Shown: positions 43,293-52,119 of the stretch, piece by piece | How the letters are laid out: each line of letters starts with the position of its first letter | Position numbering within the stretch: the first letter of the stretch is position 1 | Assembly (NCBI GenBank): GCA_963669455.1 | Contig: OY770026.1 | Location: 3,658,001-3,722,000 of the forward strand | From: JAWKWH01 sp963669455 | GTDB lineage: Bacteria; Pseudomonadota; Alphaproteobacteria; Rhizobiales; Rhizobiaceae | Length of the DNA: 64,000 nt | Direction: 5' to 3' | The notes under the pieces: model-generated | Told to the model about the DNA's origin: nothing | What the model saw: only the letters and a program-made list of their open reading frames with translations | Database searches by the model: none | Translations under genes and position numbers: made by a program

Positions 43293-43655
43293 ATGGCAAA
43301 GATACTGGTTGTTGAAGACGACGATTCGGTAAGGGACTTTACGGCCCGCGCACTACGTGCCTCCGGCCACGCGGTCGATACTGCCGATGACGGCGACAGA
43401 GGGCTGGAACTGGTCAGCGTTGCCAAGGGTGACTACGGTCTGGTGCTTTCCGACATCAGAATGCCGGTGATGGATGGTATCGAGATGGCCAAGCAGGCTG
43501 CGTCTGCGTATCCCGATTTGAAAATACTTCTGATGACCGGCTACGCCGAGCAGCGCGAACGGGCAGCCGACCTGAAAGAGGTTGTCATCGACGTGATTTC
43601 CAAGCCCTTTACCCTGACGGACCTGCGCAAAACGGTCGAACACGCATTGCGGTAG
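43293..43655 (+). CDS. cpdR: CpdR-like single-domain response regulator
   Basis: A 120-residue receiver-only protein; the phosphoacceptor Asp is at 54 in LVLSDIRMPVMDGIEM, with acidic pair VEDDDS at 7-12, Thr in LLMTGYAEQ and Lys in ISKPFTLTDL. CpdR controls polar localisation of ClpXP and cell-cycle protein turnover (in Caulobacter and Sinorhizobium). The hpt-cpdR order followed by TIGR02302 is common in Rhizobiales. A strong hairpin follows its stop. Confidence 0.9.
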   Translation: MAKILVVEDDDSVRDFTARALRASGHAVDTADDGDRGLELVSVAKGDYGLVLSDIRMPVMDGIEMAKQAASAYPDLKILLMTGYAEQRERAADLKEVVIDVISKPFTLTDLRKTVEHALR

Positions 43656-43666
43656 TAAAAGCCTAG

Positions 43667-43690
43667 GTCGTGGTTCCTTTGAACCACGAC
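43667..43690. terminator. perfect hairpin after cpdR
   Basis: GTCGTGGTTC (43667-43676) and GAACCACGAC (43681-43690) are exact complements with a CTTT loop, 11 bases after the cpdR stop and between convergent genes. There is no T run, so it would end or protect transcripts from both sides rather than be a classical intrinsic terminator. Confidence 0.55.
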
Positions 43691-43760
43691 AACGCCAGTA
43701 TCGGCTTGGAACCATTGAAGTATTTTTTGCACATATGATTCTGTTTGGGCGAGAAATGCC

Positions 43761-46304
43761 CTATCGCAAATCCAAAAGGCGTTCCAGATATTGCTTTTCA
43801 AGCGCCGGTGACAAAGCATTGCCAAGGCGTTTTCGAATGGCTTCGAGGATCTCACGGGCACGCTGGACATCTATTTCGTCGGGGACACGAACACCTTCGC
43901 CGAAATCCGGCCCCGTGGTGGCTTGCGGCCGGCCAAGCGGATCGCGATCCCTCGGGCTTTGACCGCCAAGCTGGGAGCCGGCACTGTCGCCCTGCATCGC
44001 CTGCTGCATCTGGCTCATCATATCCTTGGCACCGCGCCGAAGCGCCTCCAGGGCTGCGCCCTGATTGCCAAGAGCCTGCTCACCCTCGCCGCCGCCAAGC
44101 GCCTTGCCGGCCTCGCCCATTTCACGGTCCGCCTCGCCGAAACTGCCATCGGGATTGATACCAAGGCCACGCAAACCTTCCAGCAGCTGGCCGAGCTGAC
44201 CCTGCAACCCGCCCTGCCCTTGCTGCAATTGACCGAATGCCTCGGCCATTTCGCCCGACGTCATGCCGCCTGAGCCTTCTTCGCCCGGCCTGTTGCCGCT
44301 CTGGCCATCCTGCTGTTGCTGGCCGCGCTGCCCCTGATTGCCTTCCTGACCACGCTGACCGCGCTGCATCTGATCCATGCGGAAGGTTTCGTTCATGAGT
44401 TCCTGCTGGCGGCGCATGATCTCGCCCAATTCGTTCATTTGCTGGCGCATCTGGGTCTGGCCGCTTTGCTGGCCATCCTGTTGGCCGGCCTGTAGATTGT
44501 TCATCATGTCCTGCAATTGCGACAACAGTTCCTGCGCCTTGTCGCGGGCGCCGGATTTTGCCAGTTGTTCGATCCGGTCGAGCATTTTTTGCAGGTCATT
44601 CTCGGCCAATTCCTGGCTGGGCTGCGATTGCTGGCTGAATTGCGGATCCTGCATCGCTTTTTCGGCAAGCTCGCGCATATATTCGTTCATGGCCTCGCGC
44701 AGTTCGGCCACAAGCTTTTCGATTTCCTCGTCCGTGGCTCCATTTTCCAGTGCCTTGCGTAGCGCTTCCTGTGCCTGGCGAAGCCGTTTTTGCGCTGCGG
44801 ACAGATCACCATCCTCAATCCCGAGCGCGATTTCCCAAAGATAGTCGGCAACATCGCGCAACTGATCGTCGGAGGAAGCCATTTTTAGCCGCGTCCGGGC
44901 CGATGACAGCGCCAGATAGTGCGCCATGGTCTTGAACGTGTCTTCCGGACGGAGTGTCACCGCATCCATCAGATCGAGAACCCGTTGCCGCTTGTTGGCA
45001 TCGAGTGCCAAAATACGCCGTTGCTCGACTACCGCGCGGGCAAGCGGATTTGAAAAAGCGCGCTCCGGCAGGATAAAGCGCTTTTCCTTGCTGGAGGCCT
45101 TTTGGCCTGCCGCATCGATTGCAGTCAGCCTGGCGGTGACAGGCGTTCCCGCCCATGGATGTCCGGTCAGGTTGCGGCTGGTCTTGAATTTGGCTTTTTT
45201 CCCGCCCCGGCGGGACAGATGAAGCGGAAAATCCGGGGCCTGATAAAGCGGGCGGGCGCCTGGGGATTGCGGCTCAATCGATTCGAATTCAGCACGTGCC
45301 TCGACGGCCCCGTAATCATCCTCGATCAGGTATTGCAGATCAAGCGTTCCGTTCAGCGCGCGTTTCGGCTCGCCTGCAAAGGAAATCACCGGCGGCAGAT
45401 CGGGTGTGATGGAAAAAGACCAGGCCTGAAGTGTTGTTTCGCCGGCTTTGAGTTCCAGTGACCCGTCGCCTGACAGCTCAGCTTCAAACTGCTGCGGCTC
45501 AAATGGACGAGCCGGATCGACCGGGTCTTTTACCGCGATACCGGACTGATCGCCGTCAGCACGATTAAAGCTCAACGAAAGCGGTGAATTTGCGCCCGTC
45601 GCCCGCAAGGTGACGACACTGCCGGCGGGAACTGAAAATGCATCTCTCGTTGCGTTTGCCCGTTCAGTCATGAAAATCGGCGGTTTTCCGGTATAGGCCG
45701 GCGGTGTGACCCAGGCATCGATGCGGGGCGGGATCACGGGCGCAATATTGTGCTGGCGCAGCGGATCATAGATTGTGCCGCCACCTGCGCCGAACGACCA
45801 GGAAAACGCTATCACCAGCAACAGGGGAACGACTGCGCGCAAGCCCCAGGGATCGCGTTCGGGCAGACCGGTCTTTGGAAAATCACCTGCAAGATTACCC
45901 AGACCGCTGGCGATGCGCTGCTTGTGCTCGCGCCATAATGCTTCGGCAAAAGCATCGTTGGAACCGGTCAGCTGATCGGTCTGCGCTAGCAAGGGCGTGT
46001 GTGCCAGTTGATTGGCCTGTTCAATGCGCCCGTTTACTTGATCGGCTGGAGGCCACCTGAACCGCGTCAGTGGCCACAATGCGGCCAATGTGGCCAGCGC
46101 AAAAGCCGAGGCGACAGACAGACGCGCCCAATCGGCAACCAGCCGGAAGGCGCCGAACCAGGCGACTGTAAGGTAGAGACTCACGACAATGAGCAAGGGC
46201 AGCAAGAGCGGCCAAATGCGCTCCAGAACCATGACACCGGTGACAAAGGCTCTCGCCCGCCTTATGCGGTTGAAAACATCCAGCGATGCCTTGCTACCGG
46301 CCAT
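43761..46304 (-). CDS. TIGR02302 family membrane protein (DUF4175)
   Basis: A large protein of about 847 residues. Two hydrophobic segments near the N-terminus (VLERIWPLLLPLLIVVSLYL and ASAFALATLAALWP), a third near 170 (VVPLLLVIAFSWSFG), a periplasmic part, then a long Gln/Gly-rich helical region with repeated QxGQ and MxQM patterns. TIGR02302 is known from Alphaproteobacteria; function not established. The start is uncertain: ATGs at 46304 and 46358 are possible and none has a good ribosome site. Last gene of argH-lptM-lysA-TIGR02302. Confidence 0.85.
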   Translation of the reverse strand: MAGSKASLDVFNRIRRARAFVTGVMVLERIWPLLLPLLIVVSLYLTVAWFGAFRLVADWARLSVASAFALATLAALWPLTRFRWPPADQVNGRIEQANQLAHTPLLAQTDQLTGSNDAFAEALWREHKQRIASGLGNLAGDFPKTGLPERDPWGLRAVVPLLLVIAFSWSFGAGGGTIYDPLRQHNIAPVIPPRIDAWVTPPAYTGKPPIFMTERANATRDAFSVPAGSVVTLRATGANSPLSLSFNRADGDQSGIAVKDPVDPARPFEPQQFEAELSGDGSLELKAGETTLQAWSFSITPDLPPVISFAGEPKRALNGTLDLQYLIEDDYGAVEARAEFESIEPQSPGARPLYQAPDFPLHLSRRGGKKAKFKTSRNLTGHPWAGTPVTARLTAIDAAGQKASSKEKRFILPERAFSNPLARAVVEQRRILALDANKRQRVLDLMDAVTLRPEDTFKTMAHYLALSSARTRLKMASSDDQLRDVADYLWEIALGIEDGDLSAAQKRLRQAQEALRKALENGATDEEIEKLVAELREAMNEYMRELAEKAMQDPQFSQQSQPSQELAENDLQKMLDRIEQLAKSGARDKAQELLSQLQDMMNNLQAGQQDGQQSGQTQMRQQMNELGEIMRRQQELMNETFRMDQMQRGQRGQEGNQGQRGQQQQDGQSGNRPGEEGSGGMTSGEMAEAFGQLQQGQGGLQGQLGQLLEGLRGLGINPDGSFGEADREMGEAGKALGGGEGEQALGNQGAALEALRRGAKDMMSQMQQAMQGDSAGSQLGGQSPRDRDPLGRPQATTGPDFGEGVRVPDEIDVQRAREILEAIRKRLGNALSPALEKQYLERLLDLR

Positions 46305-46434
46305 CTTCGACGATTCGCCTCGTTGTTGCACAGGCCGATGATACGGCTGCTTCTGCATAAGAATAGCACCAATCGAGGCAAAGACGAGACGGGTTCGCAA
46401 AAACGTGATCAGGCGGTAAATTGAGAGATAACGT

Positions 46435-47700
46435 CTAAAGCCAGTCGGGGACCGAATCCAGATCGATCAGCTGATCGTAGGTTCCCCGCGGTCTGACGAT
46501 ATGAAACGCATCCCCCTTGACCAGCACCTCCGGTATGAGCAAACGCGAATTGTACGTGCCCGATTGCACCGCGCCATAGGCGCCGGCCGACCCAAAGGCG
46601 ATCAGATCGCCCGCCTCAGGCCTTGGCAGATCGCGATCCAGCGCCAGATAATCGCCTGTTTCACAGACCGGCCCGACAATGTCGGCAATTAGTCGCGGAG
46701 ACGTCGCGGGTTTCTGCCGCACCGGCCTGATCTCGTGAAATGCCTCGTATAGAGTGGGGCGAACAAGATCATTCATCGCCGCATCGACGATGACGAAATT
46801 CTTGGCGTCACCCTCTTTCAGGTAAATCACGTCGGCAACGAGAATGCCCGCATTGCCCGAAATCAGCCTGCCGGGTTCGAATATGACCTTCAGCCCGAGG
46901 TCGGTGACGTGGCGGCGCACGATTTGGGCATAGGCATCGGGCAGTGGCGGCGGGGCATTGTCATCGTGATAGGGAATGCCAAGTCCGCCACCGAGGTCGA
47001 CATGCTGGATATCATGCCCGTCGGCGCGCAATTGACCGACGAGATCTGCCAGGATGGCGAATGCGTCGTCAAAGGGCTGCAACTCGGTAATCTGGCTGCC
47101 GATATGCATATCGATACCGGTGATGACCAGGCCTGGCAGGGCGCCGGCGCGGGCATAGACCTCACGCGCCTTGTCATAGGGTATGCCGAACTTATTTTCG
47201 GCGCGCCCGGTCGAGATTTTCCGGTGCGTGCGCGCATCAACGTCGGGGTTTATTCGCAGCGAAACGTTGGCGGCAATACCGGCAGCCTCCGCACGGGCCG
47301 ACAAAAGCGCCAGTTCAGGCTCTGACTCCACGTTGAAACAGTGGATGCGGTTTGCAAGGGCAAAGTCCATCTCGGCGGCGGTTTTGCCGACGCCGGAAAA
47401 CACGATTTTTTCAGGCGGTACTCCGGCGGCCAGGCTGCGGCGCAATTCGCCCTCAGACACCACATCCATGCCGGCGCCCAGTTGTGCCAGCGTTTTGATG
47501 ACCGCCTGATTGGAATTCGATTTCATGGAATAGCAAACAAGTGCGTCCAGCCCGTCAAACGCCTTAGAAAAGACACGATAGTGGCGGGTCAAGGTGGCGG
47601 TGGAATAGCAGTAAAACGGTGTTCCCACCGCTTCGGCAATCACCGGAAGCGGCACGTCTTCGGCGTGGAGAACACCTTGTCGATACTCAAAGTGATTCAT
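46435..47700 (-). CDS. lysA: diaminopimelate decarboxylase
   Basis: A 421-residue PLP enzyme catalysing the last step of lysine synthesis. The Schiff-base Lys is at 60 in CYSMKSNSNQA; then HIGSQITELQPF, the HVDLGGGLGIPY phosphate loop, EPGRLISGNAGIL and CETGDYLALDRDLPRP. It lies directly downstream of lptM (11 bp) and upstream of TIGR02302. Confidence 0.96.
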   Translation of the reverse strand: MNHFEYRQGVLHAEDVPLPVIAEAVGTPFYCYSTATLTRHYRVFSKAFDGLDALVCYSMKSNSNQAVIKTLAQLGAGMDVVSEGELRRSLAAGVPPEKIVFSGVGKTAAEMDFALANRIHCFNVESEPELALLSARAEAAGIAANVSLRINPDVDARTHRKISTGRAENKFGIPYDKAREVYARAGALPGLVITGIDMHIGSQITELQPFDDAFAILADLVGQLRADGHDIQHVDLGGGLGIPYHDDNAPPPLPDAYAQIVRRHVTDLGLKVIFEPGRLISGNAGILVADVIYLKEGDAKNFVIVDAAMNDLVRPTLYEAFHEIRPVRQKPATSPRLIADIVGPVCETGDYLALDRDLPRPEAGDLIAFGSAGAYGAVQSGTYNSRLLIPEVLVKGDAFHIVRPRGTYDQLIDLDSVPDWL

Positions 47701-47711
47701 GGCCCGGTGGA

Positions 47712-47906
47712 CTACTCGATCAAGCCGTCAAGAATGAAAGGCTTGTCTTCGGCTTCGTTTTCGGCCTCTTCGCCGGGCAGTTTTTCACCGCGCTTTTCAG
47801 CAGCAGCCTCTGCCGGCGTATCAAGCGAACCGCGCCGGCCGCAGCCGGTTACAGCAACCGACATTGCCGCAAGCAACAATACCAAAAACCCTATTCTTGC
47901 GCTCAT
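47712..47906 (-). CDS. lptM: LptM-like small lipoprotein
   Basis: A 64-residue lipoprotein with signal (IGFLVLLLAAMSVAVTGC, lipid Cys at about 22) and the diagnostic GCGRRGSLDTP motif of LptM/YifL, which stabilises disulfide maturation of LptD. The remaining 30 residues are acidic. Its place between argH and lysA is the classic one in alphaproteobacteria. Confidence 0.88.
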   Translation of the reverse strand: MSARIGFLVLLLAAMSVAVTGCGRRGSLDTPAEAAAEKRGEKLPGEEAENEAEDKPFILDGLIE

Positions 47907-47982
47907 TGCTTCAGGTCCATTCGTCTTTCAGATCATCGTAGCCCATGCATAGCCAATATTCCACGCCTTTGCACGCCGGATT

Positions 47983-49383
47983 TCAAAGCCGGGCCAGCCG
48001 CTTTGTCCAGGCTCTTATCTGCTTTCTGACCTCGGCAGGCGCCGTGCCGCCGTAACTGGACCGGCTTTTGATCGAATTTGTGACGGTGAGAACCGTGTAG
48101 ACGGCCTTACCGATATCCGTATGGATCGATTGCAGATCCGTAAGCGGCAATTTGTCGAGTGGACATTTTTTCTGTTCTGCCAGCGCCACGGCCCGTCCGG
48201 TGACATGATGGGCTTCACGAAACGGTATTTTGAGCTCGCGCACCAGCCAATCCGCCAGGTCGGTGGCGGTGGAATAACCGGAACCGGCCGCCTTTTTCAT
48301 GGCTTTCGCATCAACATCCAGATCACTGATCATGCCCGTCATCGCCGCCAACATCAGTTCCAGCGTTTCGGCGGCATCAAACACTGCTTCCTTGTCTTCC
48401 TGCATGTCTTTCGAATAGGCGAGCGGCAGGCCCTTCATCACGGTCAGCAAAGAGATCACATGACCATTGATGCGGCCTGTCTTCGCCCTGATCAGTTCGG
48501 CAGCGTCCGGATTTTTCTTCTGCGGCATGATCGACGAGCCGGTCGAAAAGGAATCCGATAGTTTGACGAAACCGAATTGCGGCGTCGACCAGATGACGAT
48601 CTCTTCGGCCATCCGTGACAGATGCGTGCCGCAAATGGCTGCGAGCGACAGAAACTCCAGCGCAAAATCACGGTCTGAAACGCTGTCGATGGAGTTGCGC
48701 GTCGGCTCGCGGAATCCAAGCGCGGCTGCGGTCATCTTCCGGTCGATGGCAAAGCCTGTTCCGGCAAGAGCGGCGGCGCCAAGCGGGCATTCGTCCAGCC
48801 GCTCGATGGCATCTTTTGCGCGCGAAAGATCGCGACCGAACATTTCCACATAGGCCATCAGGTGATGACCGAATGTCACCGGTTGCGCGGTCTGCAAATG
48901 GGTAAATCCGGGCATTGCGGTTGCTGCATGCTCGCCTGCCCTTGCGAGCAGAGCCTCGATCAGCTGCTTCAGGGCGGCTGCGGTTTTTTGCAATTCGCGC
49001 TTGGCCCACAACCGGAAATCAAGCGCTACCTGATCATTGCGTGAGCGGGCGGTATGCAGCCGGCCGGCGGCCGGGCCGATCAATTCGGCAAGCCGCGCCT
49101 CGATATTCATGTGAATATCTTCCAGCGCCGGAGAGAACTCAAACTTGCCGGCCTCGATTTCTGACGCAATCGTGTTGAGCCCGTGAGCAATCTTCTCCTG
49201 ATCCTGCCTGGAAATTATGCCAGTTTCGGCCAACATCTCGGCATGGGCGAGCGATCCTTCGATGTCCTGGCGCCAGAGTTTTCGATCAAAGTCGATCGAT
49301 GCGTTGATCGCTTCCATGACAGCTGCCGGGCCGGATGCAAACCGGCCACCCCACATCTGATTGCTGGATTTTTTGCCGCTCAT
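47983..49383 (-). CDS. argH: argininosuccinate lyase
   Basis: A 466-residue enzyme of the fumarase/aspartase fold that releases arginine and fumarate. It has MWGGRFASGPAAVMEAIN at the start, HTARSRNDQVALDFR, GFTHLQTAQPV and the signature GSSIMPQKKNPD. Start ATG at 49383 (MSGKKSS) is preferred to a frame beginning at 49410. The start is only 39 bp from the divergent tlpA start, so the promoters must overlap. Confidence 0.97.
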   Translation of the reverse strand: MSGKKSSNQMWGGRFASGPAAVMEAINASIDFDRKLWRQDIEGSLAHAEMLAETGIISRQDQEKIAHGLNTIASEIEAGKFEFSPALEDIHMNIEARLAELIGPAAGRLHTARSRNDQVALDFRLWAKRELQKTAAALKQLIEALLARAGEHAATAMPGFTHLQTAQPVTFGHHLMAYVEMFGRDLSRAKDAIERLDECPLGAAALAGTGFAIDRKMTAAALGFREPTRNSIDSVSDRDFALEFLSLAAICGTHLSRMAEEIVIWSTPQFGFVKLSDSFSTGSSIMPQKKNPDAAELIRAKTGRINGHVISLLTVMKGLPLAYSKDMQEDKEAVFDAAETLELMLAAMTGMISDLDVDAKAMKKAAGSGYSTATDLADWLVRELKIPFREAHHVTGRAVALAEQKKCPLDKLPLTDLQSIHTDIGKAVYTVLTVTNSIKSRSSYGGTAPAEVRKQIRAWTKRLARL

Positions 49384-49422
49384 CTTGCTTACCACGCCAC
49401 AAAGGGCCATTTGAGGAATGAC

Positions 49423-50100
49423 ATGACAGAGGAATCAAAAAAACCATCCGCCTCCAAATTCATCACGCTGGCCGCAGTTGCTGGGCTGGCAGCCGGCGCG
49501 GTTGCCGTATACGTGAGCAGCACGCCTTCTGGCAACACGGGCGATAAAGAAGTGGCCGTTGTCGAAGACGCGGCCGGCAAATGTTCGGCAAAGGAGGCAC
49601 TCGCCAAATCCGTCGCCAAGGCCGCCACCGGCGATGTTGCTGCGATGACGGCATCCACACCACAGCCCTTGAAGCATCTGGCTTTCAATGGCCCCGATGG
49701 CAAGCCAATGACGCTTGACGGCCTTGCCGGCAAGGTATTGCTGGTCAATCTATGGGCGACATGGTGCGCGCCGTGCCGGGCCGAAATGCCGGACTTCGAC
49801 GAGTTGCAGTCAAAAATGGGTGGTGAAGCCTTCGAAGTTGTCGCGATCAATGTGGAGAAAGGCTCTGATGACAAGCCGAAAGCTTTTTTGGATGAGATCG
49901 GCATAAAACATCTGAAATTCTATCGCGATGACACGATCGGCGTGTTTAACGATCTTAAAAAGCGGGGACTGGCGCTTGGTCTGCCGGTGACACTGCTCGT
50001 GGACGAGGAAGGCTGCCTGCTGGCCAATATGAACGGTCCGGCTAAATGGGCCGGCGAAGACGCGCAGCGGTTTATCCGGGCAGCGCTCGAAACGAAATAA
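49423..50100 (+). CDS. tlpA: TlpA-like membrane-anchored thiol:disulfide interchange protein
   Basis: A 225-residue periplasmic thioredoxin anchored by an N-terminal span (SKFITLAAVAGLAAGAVAVYV). The redox motif WATWCAPCRAEMPDFD has WCAPC at 114-118; the cis-Pro region LGLPVTLLVDEEGCLL follows. Further Cys residues at about 54 and near 205 fit TlpA proteins. TlpA of Bradyrhizobium matures cytochrome aa3 by reducing ScoI/CoxB; a PCu(A)C protein downstream supports a copper-oxidase assembly role. ATG preceded by TTGAGGAA. Confidence 0.9.
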   Translation: MTEESKKPSASKFITLAAVAGLAAGAVAVYVSSTPSGNTGDKEVAVVEDAAGKCSAKEALAKSVAKAATGDVAAMTASTPQPLKHLAFNGPDGKPMTLDGLAGKVLLVNLWATWCAPCRAEMPDFDELQSKMGGEAFEVVAINVEKGSDDKPKAFLDEIGIKHLKFYRDDTIGVFNDLKKRGLALGLPVTLLVDEEGCLLANMNGPAKWAGEDAQRFIRAALETK

Positions 50101-50112
50101 TGCCTCACGGCA

Positions 50113-50144
50113 GATGGGCCCTAAATCATAAACTAAGGCCCATC
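50113..50144. terminator. hairpin between tlpA and the copper chaperone
   Basis: GATGGGCC (50113-50120) and GGCCCATC (50137-50144) are perfect complements with a 16-base loop, placed between convergent genes 12 bases after the tlpA stop. It could end both transcripts; no clear T run on either side. Confidence 0.45.
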
Positions 50145-50183
50145 GCTATGTTTATCCGTCCATGACGTTCAGATGAGGTTTTC

Positions 50184-50765
50184 CTACTCGGAATGTTTCA
50201 TCATCTTGTCGTGACCTGCCTTTAATTTCTTGACGGGAAAGTCCAGCTCAACGGAACCGGCCTTTTCGAATTGCAGCGTCACTTTGCGCATCTCGCCGGC
50301 CATCAACCGCTCGGAGAGTTTCATGAACATGATGTGATAACCGCCGGGCTTCAGCATCACCTCACCGCCGGCGGGAATTTCAACCCCGTCTTCCAGCTTG
50401 CGCATTTTCATGACATCGTCTTTCATCATCATTTCATGGACTTCGACTTTGGCGGCAAAGCCGGCCTTACCGCCGATAAGCCTGTCGGCTTCATCCCCGG
50501 TGTTCTTGATGGTCAGGTAGCCGCCTGAAACCGGGGCGTTCGGCAGCGTCGCCCGGGCAAAAGCGCCGTGGATTTCCAGCGGCCCCACCTTGTGGACTTT
50601 CATGGCCATTTCGTTATGTGGGCTATCGTCTGCAACCTGCAGCACATGGTTTGTGCCAAGCTGCTTGAATGCATCCTGTACCGGTATGTTAAACCCTGCA
50701 TGTGCGAAGGATGCGGAGGCGAGTGTGCCTGCAAGAAGGGTGATCGAGAGCATTTTACTGTTCAT
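50184..50765 (-). CDS. periplasmic copper chaperone PCu(A)C
   Basis: A 193-residue exported protein (signal LSITLLAGTLASASFAHA). The PCu(A)C domain shows the copper ligands in the HEMMMKDDVMKMRKLE and LKPGGYHIMFMKL motifs, i.e. the H-(x)n-M-(x)n-HxM pattern, and the GGYLTIKNTGDEADRLIGG start. It delivers Cu(I) to CuA/CuB sites of cytochrome oxidase. The ATG at 50765 has GGAGATATC upstream. Near tlpA and a DUF2946-like gene. Confidence 0.92.
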   Translation of the reverse strand: MNSKMLSITLLAGTLASASFAHAGFNIPVQDAFKQLGTNHVLQVADDSPHNEMAMKVHKVGPLEIHGAFARATLPNAPVSGGYLTIKNTGDEADRLIGGKAGFAAKVEVHEMMMKDDVMKMRKLEDGVEIPAGGEVMLKPGGYHIMFMKLSERLMAGEMRKVTLQFEKAGSVELDFPVKKLKAGHDKMMKHSE

Positions 50766-50891
50766 CTGATATCTCCATAGCTGCATGTCGGTTGCGGCGA
50801 TTGCAGCTTAAAAAATTTCTGGGTTTTTACTGTTTACCAGCCAGGGTCAAAGCCCTTTTTGGCTAGACTTCCGGAAGCTTGAAACAGGCTT

Positions 50892-51290
50892 CTACACGGT
50901 GGCCGGCGGGCCTCTGGGATTGGAGTTTTTCGTGCATACGGAAGGTAACGGATTGCCGGAAAAGGCAGCCACTGCAAATTTTTGCACCAAGGGAGCTGCG
51001 AGGCTGAATTCGGGTGCACCGGGCAAGGCCGCCAGTTTTGTGTGTGTACACAAAAAGCAGTGCTGCGGCGCAGTGCCGGGGGCTTTGTCACCTTCCTGGC
51101 CGCCAAGACAAAGCGAAGTGACCGACCCGTCGGGAAAGATAAACGCCGCCACTTCGGCCTTGGAGCCTGATCCGGCTGCGAAAACGGGCAGGTTGGACGC
51201 CGCTGTCAGGATGAAAACGGCGGCGGTGAACAGACAAACGGCCAGGTGAAGCCCGTTATTGGTCCGGCCTTTGTTGCGCGCCCGTTTCAT
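50892..51290 (-). CDS. exported DUF2946-like Cys-containing protein
   Basis: A 132-residue protein: positively charged start (KRARNKGRTNNG), a signal sequence (VFILTAASNLPVFA), then IFPDGSVTSLCLGG and the motif HCFLCTHTKLAALPG. The CxxC with His is reminiscent of DUF2946 proteins, which often accompany copper handling genes. It lies upstream of the PCu(A)C gene on the same strand. Family assignment is from recalled motif only. Confidence 0.6.
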   Translation of the reverse strand: MKRARNKGRTNNGLHLAVCLFTAAVFILTAASNLPVFAAGSGSKAEVAAFIFPDGSVTSLCLGGQEGDKAPGTAPQHCFLCTHTKLAALPGAPEFSLAAPLVQKFAVAAFSGNPLPSVCTKNSNPRGPPATV

Positions 51291-51340
51291 GGCGTCTTGT
51301 TAGCCGATATCCGCACAGCCCGCCATGCGTCAAAACTGCT

Positions 51341-51419
51341 CTAGTGGTCTGTTCGAAACGCTTGCATCCAGCTGCTAGCCAGCGCCATTAGCAAGCGTTT
51401 CGAACACAAAGACCACTAG
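51341..51419. repeat. long bulged intergenic palindrome
   Basis: The left strand CTAGTGGTCT-GTTCGAAACGCTTGC (51341-51365) pairs with the right strand (51391-51419) over 10 plus 15 exact bases, interrupted by a four-base bulge; the loop is 25 bases. It starts with CTCTAG, like the TAGAGCG elements, but its arms are unrelated. It lies between the DUF2946-like and the DNA glycosylase genes and has no coding content. Confidence 0.7.
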
Positions 51420-51459
51420 GAAGTAGGCCGAGAGCACCACCGGCGGGCCAATTAGGCCC

Positions 51460-52107
51460 TTACTCAAGGCAGGCTGCGACCTCAGCGAACACATCGGTGA
51501 ACATCGCTTCGGTCAACCGGCCGGTATTGGTGTTGTAGCGGGAGCAGTGATAGCTGGAAAACAGCGTTACACCGGCTGCCTGCTGCCGCCCGCCATGTTT
51601 GAACGGGCAGTCTTTCACCTTCAGGCCCAGCGCCCTGACGGTTGACTGATGCGCGATCGTCCCCAGCGTCAGGATCGCCTGCAAATTCTCAAACCGGGTG
51701 ATCGTTGCGGCGAGATAGTTCCGGCATGTGTTGATTTCCGATCCGACCGGCTTGTTTTCCGGCGGCACGCAACGCACTGCGTTGGTGATTGCAGTTTTGA
51801 CCAGCTTGACGCCATCATCGGGCCTTGCATCAAAATCGCCACTGGAAAAACCAAAGCGTTTGAGCGTCGCATAGAGAAGGTCGCCGGCAAAATCGCCGGT
51901 GAAGGGGCGGCCGGTGCGGTTTGCGCCGCGTACACCCGGCGCCAGCCCGACGATCAGAAAGCGGACATCTGCATCGTTCCCGGAAACGAATGTCGGTACC
52001 GGACCGTTGAACCAATCCGGCTCCTTCACCCGCCAATCGGCGATGAACTCATGCAATCTGGGGCAAAGCGCACAATCGTGACCGGGATCGGCCGTCTGAT
52101 CAATCAC
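51460..52107 (-). CDS. family 5 uracil-DNA glycosylase (UDGb-like, iron-sulfur)
   Basis: A 215-residue DNA repair glycosylase. The CALCP motif at about 12-16 and later Cys in NAVRCVPPENKPV are the iron-sulfur ligands; GLAPGVRGANRTGRPFTGDFAG is the family-5 active-site loop and SSYHCSRYNTNTGRLT the C-terminal motif. Removes uracil (and possibly hypoxanthine/xanthine) from DNA. Its start at 52107 is 12 bases after the stop of the NYN gene on the same strand. Confidence 0.88.
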   Translation of the reverse strand: MIDQTADPGHDCALCPRLHEFIADWRVKEPDWFNGPVPTFVSGNDADVRFLIVGLAPGVRGANRTGRPFTGDFAGDLLYATLKRFGFSSGDFDARPDDGVKLVKTAITNAVRCVPPENKPVGSEINTCRNYLAATITRFENLQAILTLGTIAHQSTVRALGLKVKDCPFKHGGRQQAAGVTLFSSYHCSRYNTNTGRLTEAMFTDVFAEVAACLE

Positions 52108-52119
52108 CGGGTCAGCCCG

